Shown here in pieces: positions 16,232-25,438 of a DNA stretch of 64,000 nt (positions are counted from its first letter, which is position 1; each line of letters opens with the position of its first letter). The position numbers were made by a program, and so were the translations under genes. This DNA comes from Bosea sp. Tri-49 (GTDB taxonomy: Bacteria > Pseudomonadota > Alphaproteobacteria > Rhizobiales > Beijerinckiaceae): NCBI RefSeq assembly GCF_003952665.1, contig NZ_CP017946.1:4545001-4609000 (forward strand), written 5' to 3'. The notes beneath the pieces were generated by a model. It had not been told where the DNA came from. It worked only from the letters and a program-made list of their open reading frames with translations, and searched no databases.

Positions 16232-17582
16232 GATCGTCATCGTCGGAGCCGGGCCAGCCGGCATCAGCGCCGCTGAGGTGTTGTGCGCGAAGGGGCTGAG
16301 GCCCGTTCTGGTCGATGAGGGCGTACGGGCAGGCGGCCAGGGCTATCGTCGGCCGGCCGACGATCTCGCGCTCGACATGAACCGGCTGATGGGCTCGGAG
16401 GCCGAGAAATATGCGGCCTTGCATCGTCGCTTCGAGATGCTGCGGCCGAAGATCGACTATCGCCCGCGGACATTGGTCTGGGCCATCGACGGCAACCAGT
16501 TGCATCTGCAGCAGGGCGGACGGGCCGAGACGCTTGCCTTCGACAGGCTGTTGATCGCCAGTGGTGCGATGGACCGGGTGGCGCCCTTGCCTGGTTGGAC
16601 CTTGCCCGGCGTGTTCACCCTCGGCGGAGCGCAGGTCGTGCTGAAGGATCAGGGCTGCCTGATCGGAAGCCGCGTCGCCTTCCTCGGTTCGTCGCCTCTC
16701 TTGGCGCTGGCCGCGAAGCAGTACCGCGACATGGGGGCGGACATCGCGGTGATCGCCGATACGACGCCATTCGCCGCCAAGGCCGCCGCGCTGCCGGCGC
16801 TGCTGCGAGCCCCGCGCACGCTGCTGCGTGGCATCCTCTACATGGGCGCGTCGCTGCGTGCCGGGACGCAGATGATGCATGGCGTGACACCCGTTGCCGT
16901 CGAGGGAGTGGGCCGCGTCGAGGCTCTGCTCTTGCGCGATGCGCAGGGCCGCGAACGCCGCTTCGCCTGCGATGCGGTCGCGCTCGGTTACGGCTTGAAG
17001 CCGGAAACGCAGCTCGCCGATCTGGCGCAGGCCGAATTCGCCTATGATCCGGATTTCAGGCTGCATCTGCCGAAGATCGATGGCCTCGGGCGGGCCCGGC
17101 CCGGCCTCTATCTCGCCGGGGATGGCGTGCGGATCGGCGGTGCCGACGCGGCCGAGGCGAGCGGCGCGCTCGCCGCCCGCGCGATCCTCGCCGATCTCGG
17201 CCAGCCGCAGGATATCGCGGCCGTGAGGCGGTTGGCACGGCAGGTCGAGCGCTTGCGCGCGTTCCAGCGCGGCCTGGCGCGTGCTTTTTCCTGGCCGACG
17301 GCGCAGATCGCTGCCTTGTCCGATTCCGTCATGCTGTGCCGCTGCGAGAACGTGACGATCGGCGAGGTCCGCACGGCGATGGCCAAGGAGCTCGGCCCGA
17401 TCGAGGTCAACCGGGTCAAGGCCATGACGCGCTGCGGGATGGGACGCTGCCAGGGCCGGGTTTGCGGCCCCGCCTTGCAGGAGATCGTCGCGGCCGGGCA
17501 AGACGGCGCCAGCGCCGGGCGGCTGCGCGGCCAGGCCCCGGTCAAGCCGATCGCACTCTCCGCAGCCGGGGAGCCGGCATGA
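16224..17582 (+). CDS. FAD/NAD-linked oxidoreductase, HcnB / opine oxidase subunit A type
   Basis: About 452 aa. N-terminal dinucleotide motif EIVIVGAGPAGISAAEVL, a GGQGYR segment, a second nucleotide-binding site (RVAFLGSSPLLALAAKQY) and the FAD-closing motif GLYLAGDGVRIGGADAAE. The C-terminal ~90 residues form a BFD-like [2Fe-2S] domain (CRCENVTIGEV, then CGMGRCQGRVCG). This is the alpha subunit of heterotrimeric enzymes that oxidise glycine, opines or D-hydroxyproline. ATG 16224 was chosen over GTG 16218; it overlaps the small subunit by 8 bases, and the stop overlaps the next start (ATGA). Confidence 0.9.
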   Translation: MAEIVIVGAGPAGISAAEVLCAKGLRPVLVDEGVRAGGQGYRRPADDLALDMNRLMGSEAEKYAALHRRFEMLRPKIDYRPRTLVWAIDGNQLHLQQGGRAETLAFDRLLIASGAMDRVAPLPGWTLPGVFTLGGAQVVLKDQGCLIGSRVAFLGSSPLLALAAKQYRDMGADIAVIADTTPFAAKAAALPALLRAPRTLLRGILYMGASLRAGTQMMHGVTPVAVEGVGRVEALLLRDAQGRERRFACDAVALGYGLKPETQLADLAQAEFAYDPDFRLHLPKIDGLGRARPGLYLAGDGVRIGGADAAEASGALAARAILADLGQPQDIAAVRRLARQVERLRAFQRGLARAFSWPTAQIAALSDSVMLCRCENVTIGEVRTAMAKELGPIEVNRVKAMTRCGMGRCQGRVCGPALQEIVAAGQDGASAGRLRGQAPVKPIALSAAGEPA

Positions 17583-18733
17583 GCGTCCGCACCTGTGGTG
17601 TTGCGATCGTCGGCGGCGGGCTGATCGGCGCCTGGACCGCCTTCTTCCTCGCTCGACGCGGGCAGAGCGTCACCGTGCTCGAAAAAGGCGTAGTCGGCGC
17701 GCAGTCGAGCGGCGTCAACTTCGGGAACCTGCGTCTCCAGGGCCGCTTTCCCGGCCAGTATCCGCTGTCCCTGCGCTCCCAGGCGCTCTGGGAGGATTTC
17801 GACGCGCTGATCGGGGAGGATTGCGAGTTCGAGCAGACCGGCCATCTCTATCTCGCTTATGACCAGGAGGAGCACGCCAAGCTCGAGGGCTATGCCGAAG
17901 TCTCCGAATCCCATGGGCTCGCGATCGAGCGTCTTGGCCCCGTCGATCTCAAACGGCGCTGGCCCTGGCTTGGCGAGCGCGCCGTCGCTGCGACCTTCTC
18001 CGCACGCGACGCCACCGCCAATCCGCGCCTCGCTACTCCAGCCATTGCGCGGGCCGCCGCAAGGCACGGAGCCGTCATCCGCGAGAACACGCCTGTCACC
18101 GCCGTGGATCGCTTGGGCGACGGTTTTGCGCTGGCGCTTGCCGACGGAGAAACGTTGAGCTGCGGCGCGCTCGTCAACTGCGCCGGGGCCTGGGCGCTCA
18201 AGATCGCCGAACGTTTCGGCGAGACTGCGCCGGTCTTCCCGGCCGGCCCACCCCAGTTCGTGACGGAGCCGTTTCCCTATCTGATCGGCCCGTCGGTTCA
18301 GGCGATCGACGGCTCGGTGATCTTCCGTCAGATTCCGCGCGGCAACATCATCCTGGCCGGCTATCCGCGCACGGCGGCAGATCCCGTGGGAAACCGGGCG
18401 CCGGTCCCTCCCGCCAAGACGCTTGCGGCGATGAGGGCGCTGGCGCGTGTCGCGCCGATGCTCTCGCAGTGTCATGTCATCCGTGTCTGGTCCGGCATCG
18501 AGGCCTATCTGCCCGACATGATCCCGGTGATCGGGCCGAGCGAGACGACCGCCGGGCTGTTCCATGCCTTCGGCTTCTGCGGCCACGGTTTCCAGATCGG
18601 CCCCGGCGTCGGGCTCTGCCTCAGCGAGATGATCATGGACGGGGCGACACAGACGCCGCTGGAGCCCTTCTCGATCGGGCGCTTCGGCACGGAGCAGACC
18701 GTCAGCGAGAAGTTCCGCAAGGAGTTCGACTGA
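17579..18733 (+). CDS. FAD-dependent amine oxidase/dehydrogenase, HcnC / opine oxidase subunit B type
   Basis: A 384-aa DAO-family (glycine/D-amino acid oxidase-like) catalytic subunit. The FAD motif is VAIVGGGLIGAWTAFFLARR near the N-terminus, followed by SSGVNFGNLRLQGR, in which DAO proteins contact the flavin, and by the C-terminal motif VWSGIEAYLPDMIPVIGPSE and GFCGHGFQIGPGVGLCLSEM. It should oxidise a C–N bond and pass electrons to the other two subunits. The substrate cannot be told from sequence; candidates are an opine, a D-amino acid or an N-substituted glycine. Translation is coupled to the alpha subunit by ATGA overlap. It ends in TGATG, where a 21-codon frame begins. Confidence 0.9.
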   Translation: MSVRTCGVAIVGGGLIGAWTAFFLARRGQSVTVLEKGVVGAQSSGVNFGNLRLQGRFPGQYPLSLRSQALWEDFDALIGEDCEFEQTGHLYLAYDQEEHAKLEGYAEVSESHGLAIERLGPVDLKRRWPWLGERAVAATFSARDATANPRLATPAIARAAARHGAVIRENTPVTAVDRLGDGFALALADGETLSCGALVNCAGAWALKIAERFGETAPVFPAGPPQFVTEPFPYLIGPSVQAIDGSVIFRQIPRGNIILAGYPRTAADPVGNRAPVPPAKTLAAMRALARVAPMLSQCHVIRVWSGIEAYLPDMIPVIGPSETTAGLFHAFGFCGHGFQIGPGVGLCLSEMIMDGATQTPLEPFSIGRFGTEQTVSEKFRKEFD

Positions 18734-19116
18734 TGGATCGAGAGATCGACGCCGATCATTCGATGGAGCGCCTACTGCTAGCGCTGGAGCCGTCCTAATC
18801 GGCGTGAAAAGCAACTCGACTTGGCTAGTCGATCGCTCCAACTGCGACATCTGCAGAACATATATGGCAATTCCGCTTGGCGAAAAAACAACAGAGAAGC
18901 GGAGTCCCCTGACGTGGCAAGCCGGGGTTTCCGAGTTGTTCGGGTTACACTGCCGATTGTCTCAGAGCGCACCAAAAGGTTCGAGATAGGCTAAGCTTCG
19001 CCCCATCTGCGGCACCGCCAATCGGGCTGTCCCGGAGCGGACCTTCCTGATGTCAGGAATGGGCCAGGAGCAGACCCTCGCAGCAACTGTCGGTGGTCTC
19101 GGGCCTTCCGCATCGC
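18734..19116. other. Gene-free region between two convergent operons
   Basis: This 383-bp gap opens with a 21-codon frame (ATG 18733–18735, stop at 18796–18798) coupled to the preceding stop as TGATG, possibly chance. The stretch 18850–18900 is locally AT-rich (GAAAAAACAACAGAGAAG). From about 18955 to 19085 the reverse strand reads like a fragment of a dispersed non-coding repeat, with no start codon and no family I recognise. No clear terminator hairpin was found for either convergent operon. Confidence 0.4.
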
Positions 19117-20988
19117 TCAGCCCGGGCGCCGCATCAGGCTGATCGACCGGCCGAACTGCGCGATCCTGTCCTTGAGTGCGGCCAGGTCCGGCGGTGTCCG
19201 CCGGATCGCCTGGACCGAAACGTCGAGCTCCGCCGAGCGCGGGCCGGCCATCACGGCGCAGGCCAGGACCGCCCCTCCCACCGGCAGCTCTCCGACCAGC
19301 TGCGGGACCAGCGTCTTCGCTGCGACCAGGTTGGTGTTGGGCGGCGCGATCTGGGCCTTGCCGTCGCGTCGGAGGCTCGGCGAGAGATCGAACAGCGCTG
19401 ACAGATCCGCCGGCGTCCGGATGATGGCTTCTCCGGGCTCCGCGCGGTGCCCCTCGACAGGTCCTGGTGGACGCGGGATTGCGAAGCCGCCTTCGACCGT
19501 CATGAGCCGGCGTGGCGTCGTGATGCGATGCACCCGGACATGGTGGTCGTCCTGCCAGTACAGCCAGCTCTCGACCGTGACATCGGCGTAGGGGCGCCAG
19601 CGCGCGAACAGCAGGTCGCCGGCGAGCAGCACCTCCTCGTTGTATTCGCGGAAGCGGTAATGCTGGCCGTCGGTGCTGAAGCCGATCATGTTGTCGAGGA
19701 CGGCTTCTGACAAGCGGAGGGGATCGCTCTCGACGCTGAAACCATAGCGCGCGGAATAGGCGAACTTCGCGTATTTCTGCGCGCCGAGGCGACCCCAGCG
19801 ATTGGTCGGCTCGGTCTGCTGGCCGCAGACCAGCGCGACGGCATCTCCTGGGGGATTGGCCACCACCATGCCGGCATGACGCAGCACCGCGGGGGCCGGG
19901 CGTGGCGGGCAGGCCTCTTCCTTTGCCGCCCAGAACGGATGCTCCTCCGGCAGGGCGAGCGGCAGGAAGGCCTTGAAGGCCCAGTAGGGTGACTGCGGCG
20001 AGTTGTAGCTCTCGCACATGAGCAGGTCGGGATAGCCATAGCCGACGGGCAGGATGCCGTCGCGCTCGGCCATGGGGCGCTGCGCCCACCAGCGCAGATT
20101 GCGCAGGTAGAAGCCCTTGATCTGGCCCCAGGGCAGCGCCTCCTCGCCGATCAGCGCGAGCGCCCCCCAGAAGCCGGCGATGGCGAAGCGGTAGGTCATC
20201 GAGCGCCCGAAGGCGAGCGCCGGACCGTCATCGGCGAACCAGCGCGCGATGTCGGGCGCGATCAGCCGGGCGCGCTCGCGATAGGCGTCGGCGCGGCTGC
20301 CTCCCTGCAGGGCGGCGAGCAGCGGGCCGTAGAAGTGAAAGGCGAACGGGACGTAGTGGTCGGCGCGCCGGACATTGCCGTCGCTGTACCAGCCGTCGCC
20401 GAGATAGAACGCTTCGATCTCCTCGGCGTAGCGCTCGTCGAGCGAGCGGTCGTAGTCGGCGCCGACGCTGCCCAGCGCCATGCCGATCATCAACCGGAAG
20501 AACTTCCAGTTGTTGTCGGCGAAGTCGCAACCGTGGCCGCGCCGGAGATAGTCGGTGACCTGCGCCCTCGCCCGGGCGTCGAGAGGCTCCCAGAGCTTGT
20601 CGGGCACCAGGCGCAGGGCGAAGCCGATCGCGGCCAGTTCGACCAGTCGCTGGTCGACCTGGCCCGGCCAGCCCCAGAATTCCGGATGGTCGGGATCGCA
20701 GCCATTGGCGAGGCCCCGCGCGATCGGACCCCAGTCGATCCAGTCGGCGCCTCCCGCCTGGGCCGGAGCCAGGCCCCAGAGCAGGCGCGCATAGCCTTCC
20801 ATATCCGCCGGCGCCTGGTCGAAATGAGCGGCGGTGGCCGAGAGGCGCAAGCGCGCTCCGCCGGCGGAACGGTAGCGCTCGACCGGCTCCGCCAGGGCGC
20901 GCAGCGCCATTTCGACATCGGCGCGACTGCGCAGCGGATTGCCGGACCAGGGGCGGAAGAGCCCTTCCGGGTAGATGGTATCGCTCAT
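19117..20988 (-). CDS. DUF2264 domain protein (putative alpha/alpha-barrel carbohydrate-active protein)
   Basis: About 623 aa with the DUF2264 pattern: a helical N-terminal domain rich in aromatic and acidic residues (RLLWGLAPAQ, DNNWKFFRLMIGMALGSVG, YLGDGWYSDGNVRRADHYVP) and a C-terminal beta-rich domain (EYNEEVLLAGDLLFARWRPY; ESWLYWQDDHHVRVHRITTP). The family is uncharacterised but recurs in polysaccharide-use loci. There is no signal peptide, so it should act in the cytoplasm on imported oligosaccharides. ATG 20988 fits the family start; an in-frame start at 21054 is also possible. It is the last gene of the sugar-importer operon. Confidence 0.83.
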   Translation of the reverse strand: MSDTIYPEGLFRPWSGNPLRSRADVEMALRALAEPVERYRSAGGARLRLSATAAHFDQAPADMEGYARLLWGLAPAQAGGADWIDWGPIARGLANGCDPDHPEFWGWPGQVDQRLVELAAIGFALRLVPDKLWEPLDARARAQVTDYLRRGHGCDFADNNWKFFRLMIGMALGSVGADYDRSLDERYAEEIEAFYLGDGWYSDGNVRRADHYVPFAFHFYGPLLAALQGGSRADAYRERARLIAPDIARWFADDGPALAFGRSMTYRFAIAGFWGALALIGEEALPWGQIKGFYLRNLRWWAQRPMAERDGILPVGYGYPDLLMCESYNSPQSPYWAFKAFLPLALPEEHPFWAAKEEACPPRPAPAVLRHAGMVVANPPGDAVALVCGQQTEPTNRWGRLGAQKYAKFAYSARYGFSVESDPLRLSEAVLDNMIGFSTDGQHYRFREYNEEVLLAGDLLFARWRPYADVTVESWLYWQDDHHVRVHRITTPRRLMTVEGGFAIPRPPGPVEGHRAEPGEAIIRTPADLSALFDLSPSLRRDGKAQIAPPNTNLVAAKTLVPQLVGELPVGGAVLACAVMAGPRSAELDVSVQAIRRTPPDLAALKDRIAQFGRSISLMRRPG

Positions 20989-21062
20989 GGTCGCCTGGCG
21001 CCGTCCAGCGTTTCTCTCGAAGCGGAGCGCCGGACTGCGCTCCGCGATGGTCATGCGCCGCG

Positions 21063-22346
21063 CTACGGCTTGATGATGCGCAAGGCGTCGGCGAGCAGCT
21101 GCTCGCCGGCCTTGGTCGGGCTGAGCTGTCCGAACGCGACCTTGTCGGCAATCGACCGGAAAGAACGCTCGTCGAACTCGGAGGTGCCGAGCGGATAAGG
21201 CGGCGGATAGGGGACGACCCGCCCCTCGATCGCCTTGAGGTAGTCGAGGACCTTGCGCTCCAGCGGGTCGATCGTCGGCGCGATAGCCGCCATGACATCG
21301 AGATTGACCGGGGCGCCGCGCTCAACCCCAAGCACCTTACCGGCTTCGACGTCGTTGACGAAGAAGTCGATGAAGCGGGCGGCCAGTTCGGGCGACTTGG
21401 CGGTGCTCGCGATCGACCAGTGCAGACCCGGCCGGTAGAACAGGCCGGACGGTGTGGATGCGCTCTGGATCGGTAGCGACGTGATATCGAGCGGTGCTTT
21501 GGCGACCGCCTGATAGGCCGCCAGGAGATTGGAGTAGGACAGCGTCATGACGGCGTTTCCGCGCGCCATCTGGTTGCTGTCGACATTGGCCTTGTCGAGA
21601 GCCTGGACTTCGGCATTGGCGCAGCCGCCTGCCTTGGCGAGTGCGTCCCAATAGGCGAACCACTCGGCGCCGTCCTTGGCGTCGAAGCCCGGCCGGCCTT
21701 CTGCCGTGAAGATCAGCTTGCCGCGCTGGAGGAGCCAGGACTGGAAGGTCTGCATATAGCGCGAGCAGTTGCCGACGGCCCATACGTTCTTCTTGCCCAT
21801 CGCCTTGGTCAGGTCGACGCAGAGCTTGGCGAACTGGTCCCAGGTCGTCGTGGCTGTGGGCGGCGCGATGCCGGTCTCCTTGAACGGCTCGGCATGATAG
21901 AGCAGCGCGAAGGCGTTGAGCGACAGGGGCATGCCGGTGACCTTGCCGTCGACCGTGCCGAGCGCCAGCACGCCGGGCGAGAGCCGGTCGGTCCGGATGA
22001 TCTTGCCGAGGTATTCGTCCAGCGGCCGGGTGGCGCCCCGGCGGCTGTAATCGGGGAAGCGGCCGGGCTCGAGCTGGTAGATGTCGGGCGCATTGCCGCC
22101 GGCGATCATGGTCGTCAGCTTCGACCAGTAGTCGGCGCCGCCGACCTCGCCATTGATCTTGACGCCGGCATTGGCCGCCTCGAACAGCCGGGCGGCGCCA
22201 AGCGTCCGCTCCGTGCGGGTGGGCGTGCCCCACCAGTAGAGCCGCATGACCGTCTCAGCGGCCAGGGCGTTGAAGCCGGCGGCTGGTGCGAGGGCGGTGG
22301 CGCCGAGCGCCAGACCACCGCGCAGGGTGTCACGTCTGCTGAGCAT
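21063..22346 (-). CDS. Sugar ABC transporter substrate-binding protein (family 1), Tat-exported
   Basis: A 427-aa periplasmic binding protein for oligosaccharides. The N-terminus has a twin-arginine signal (SRRDTLRGGLALGATALAPA). The mature domain shows family-1 features: LYWWGTPTRTERTL, GNAPDIYQLEPGRFPDYSRR, then PLSLNAFALLYHAEPFKETG, the hinge region where such proteins clamp sugar. GGAGGAGAG precedes the ATG closely. It is encoded after the two permeases and the ATPase and before DUF2264. By context the ligand is likely an unsaturated uronate-containing oligosaccharide. Confidence 0.92.
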   Translation of the reverse strand: MLSRRDTLRGGLALGATALAPAAGFNALAAETVMRLYWWGTPTRTERTLGAARLFEAANAGVKINGEVGGADYWSKLTTMIAGGNAPDIYQLEPGRFPDYSRRGATRPLDEYLGKIIRTDRLSPGVLALGTVDGKVTGMPLSLNAFALLYHAEPFKETGIAPPTATTTWDQFAKLCVDLTKAMGKKNVWAVGNCSRYMQTFQSWLLQRGKLIFTAEGRPGFDAKDGAEWFAYWDALAKAGGCANAEVQALDKANVDSNQMARGNAVMTLSYSNLLAAYQAVAKAPLDITSLPIQSASTPSGLFYRPGLHWSIASTAKSPELAARFIDFFVNDVEAGKVLGVERGAPVNLDVMAAIAPTIDPLERKVLDYLKAIEGRVVPYPPPYPLGTSEFDERSFRSIADKVAFGQLSPTKAGEQLLADALRIIKP

Positions 22347-22393
22347 GTCTCTCTCCTCCCCGTATATCGTTGTTGTCGTCGTTGATTCCGGTT

Positions 22394-23476
<1,083 letters not shown>

Positions 23477-23510
23477 CTCGGCTGTCGTCCGGTGGGGCAA
23501 AGGGGGCGGG

Positions 23511-24404
23511 TCATCGTTTCATGCCAGTCGTGGCGATGCCCTCGATCAGGAGGCGCTGGAACATCAGGAACAGGATGAAGATCGGCAGGACGGTGAGCGT
23601 CGACATGGCGAAGAGCGCGCCCCAGTCCGATTGCCCGGCCGAGTCGACGAAGGTGCGCAGACCGAGCTGGGCCGTGTATTTCTCGATGTCGTTCAGGTAG
23701 ATCAGCGGCGCGAAGAAATCGTCCCAGGTCCAGATGAAAGAGAATACCGCGGCGGTCGCCAGAACCGGCGTCGACAGCGGCAGGATGACCTTCAGGAAGA
23801 TGCGCAGCGGCCCGCAGCCGTCCATGACCGCCGCCTCGTCGAGCTCACGCGGGATGCCGCGGAAGAACTGCACCATCAGGAAGACGAAGAAGGCGTCGAC
23901 AGCGAGGAATTTCGGGATCGTCAGCGGCAGGATGGTGTTCACCCAGCCGAGCTTCAGGAACATGATGTATTGCGGGATCAGCACAGCATGCTGGGGCAGC
24001 ATCAGCGTGCCCAGCATCATGGCGAACCAGAAGCCCCGGCCCCGGAAACGCAGCCGCGTGAAGGCATAGGCCGCCATCGCGCAGGACATCACGTTGCCGA
24101 TGACGACCAGCATCGAGATCAGCAGCGAGTTGAGGAAGAGTTGGCTGAAGCCGACGCTCAAACCATTCCAGCCGCGGCGATAGGCGTCGAAGGTCGGAGC
24201 CTGCGGGATCAGCGAGGTCGAATGGAAGATCTCGGAGTCCGGCCTCAGCGAACTCGCCACCATCCAGAGCAGCGGATAGAGCAGCACGAAGGTCACGGCG
24301 AGCAGCAGCGCATAGGCGAAGGCGCGCCGCCAGGGCGAAGCGCTGTCGGCCCGGCTCAGCGCCGCCGGAAACGCGATGGCGGGAGCCCGGACCACTTCAG
24401 TCAT
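23511..24404 (-). CDS. Sugar ABC transporter permease, MalG type (CUT1)
   Basis: A 297-aa inner-membrane protein with six predicted helices. After a short cytoplasmic tail come the first helix (AYALLLAVTFVLLYPLLWMV) and the EAA loop (ELDEAAVMDGCGPLRIFLKV), which contacts the ATPase. It ends in LMFQRLLIEGIATTGMKR; such short G-rich tails are common to MalG-like proteins. Its start overlaps the MalF-like gene by 8 bases, so the two permeases are produced together. Confidence 0.93.
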   Translation of the reverse strand: MTEVVRAPAIAFPAALSRADSASPWRRAFAYALLLAVTFVLLYPLLWMVASSLRPDSEIFHSTSLIPQAPTFDAYRRGWNGLSVGFSQLFLNSLLISMLVVIGNVMSCAMAAYAFTRLRFRGRGFWFAMMLGTLMLPQHAVLIPQYIMFLKLGWVNTILPLTIPKFLAVDAFFVFLMVQFFRGIPRELDEAAVMDGCGPLRIFLKVILPLSTPVLATAAVFSFIWTWDDFFAPLIYLNDIEKYTAQLGLRTFVDSAGQSDWGALFAMSTLTVLPIFILFLMFQRLLIEGIATTGMKR

Positions 24405-25308
24405 CGTAGTGTACCCAGTAGCGCGCCGACAGGAACGAAAGCGCGGTGAAGGCCGCGATGATCAGCACCAGGATCCAGGCCAGCGCCGAAGCGTAACCGA
24501 AGCGGAAGTTCGTGAACGCTTCCTGGTAGAGATAGAGGGTGTAGAACAGCGTCGAGTCGATCGGGCCGCCGGTGCCGTCGCTAATCACAAAGGCCGAGGT
24601 GAAGGCCTTGAACGCGTCGATCGTCTGGATGACGGCATTGAAGAAGATCACCGGCGTCAGCAAAGGCAGGGTGATCTTGAAGAATTGCCGGACGGGTTGG
24701 GCGCCGTCAATGCTGGCCGCCTCGTAGATGTCCTGCGGGATTTGGCGTAAGCCCGCGAGGAAGATGATCATCGACGAGCCGAACTGCCATACCGCCAGCA
24801 GGACGAGCGTGTAGAGCGAGGTCGACGGGTTCGCGATCCAGCTTGGCCCTTCATAGCCGAACAGCGCGTGCAGGGCCTGATTGAGCAGCCCGTCGCCGGC
24901 GAAGACCTGACGCCAGAGCACGGCGATCGCGACGCTGCCCCCGATCAGCGAGGGCAGGTAGAACACCGCCCGGAAGAAGGAGAGCCCAGTCAGGCCCTTG
25001 TTCAGGGCAACCGCCACGCCGAGGGCGAAGATCAGCTTGAGCGGCACCGACAGCAGCACGAAGGTGAAGGTCACCGTCAGCGCCGTGACGAAACGCGGGT
25101 CGTCGGTGGCGATCCGGGTGTAGTTCTCGATGCCGACCCAGTTCGGCGCTGACAGGCCGCTATAGTCGGTCAGCGATAGGTAGAAGGACGCGGCGACCGG
25201 CCCGAGCGTCAGCAGCAGGAAGCCGAGCAGCCACGGCAGCAGAAAGCCGTAGCCGGCGAGGTCGTCCCGTTGGACGGCGCGCGCACTCGCAGCTGCGGCG
25301 TTGGGCAT
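24397..25308 (-). CDS. Sugar ABC transporter permease, MalF type (CUT1)
   Basis: A 303-aa inner-membrane protein and first gene of the leftward sugar-importer operon. It begins with a charged tail, then the helix YGFLLPWLLGFLLLTLGPVA, and carries the EAA loop (DIYEAASIDGAQPVRQFFKI). ATG 25306–25308 follows GGGGAGGAG; an open frame extends 50 codons upstream but runs through the AT-rich promoter. A minus-strand promoter candidate, TTGAAG–17–TATCGT, ends at 25342. It diverges from the GH88 gene. Confidence 0.92.
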   Translation of the reverse strand: MPNAAAASARAVQRDDLAGYGFLLPWLLGFLLLTLGPVAASFYLSLTDYSGLSAPNWVGIENYTRIATDDPRFVTALTVTFTFVLLSVPLKLIFALGVAVALNKGLTGLSFFRAVFYLPSLIGGSVAIAVLWRQVFAGDGLLNQALHALFGYEGPSWIANPSTSLYTLVLLAVWQFGSSMIIFLAGLRQIPQDIYEAASIDGAQPVRQFFKITLPLLTPVIFFNAVIQTIDAFKAFTSAFVISDGTGGPIDSTLFYTLYLYQEAFTNFRFGYASALAWILVLIIAAFTALSFLSARYWVHYDD

Positions 25309-25377
25309 CGGCTCCTCCCCAGGGCCTCTCGGTGTTGTCAAACGATAGGAAAGAAAAATATCTGCTTCAATAGAAAT

Positions 25378-25394
25378 TTTCGTTATTGACGAAA
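25378..25394. promoter_or_regulatory. Palindrome in the divergent uronate-locus promoter region (candidate LacI operator)
   Basis: TTTCGT–TATTG–ACGAAA is a perfect 6-bp inverted repeat around a 5-base centre in the AT-rich gap between the importer operon and the GH88 gene. TCAATA…TATTGA (25367–25389) overlaps it. LacI proteins usually prefer a central CG dyad, so assignment to the LacI protein at 26697 is tentative. Confidence 0.4.
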
Positions 25395-25438
25395 TTAATT
25401 TGTTGATGCGAAAACTGCTTGTCCACGGGAGACGAGCG

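Noticed and set aside
15917..18733. Hydrogen cyanide synthase operon (hcnABC)
   Set aside because: The three-subunit class is right, but the neighbouring importer, CoA ligase, crotonase and IclR regulator fit catabolism of an amino compound better than cyanide production.
18733..18798. 21-codon frame coupled to the flavoenzyme stop
   Set aside because: No hydrophobic segment, no known family and no separate ribosome site; TGATG overlaps occur by chance in GC-rich DNA, so it is noted in the gap entry only.
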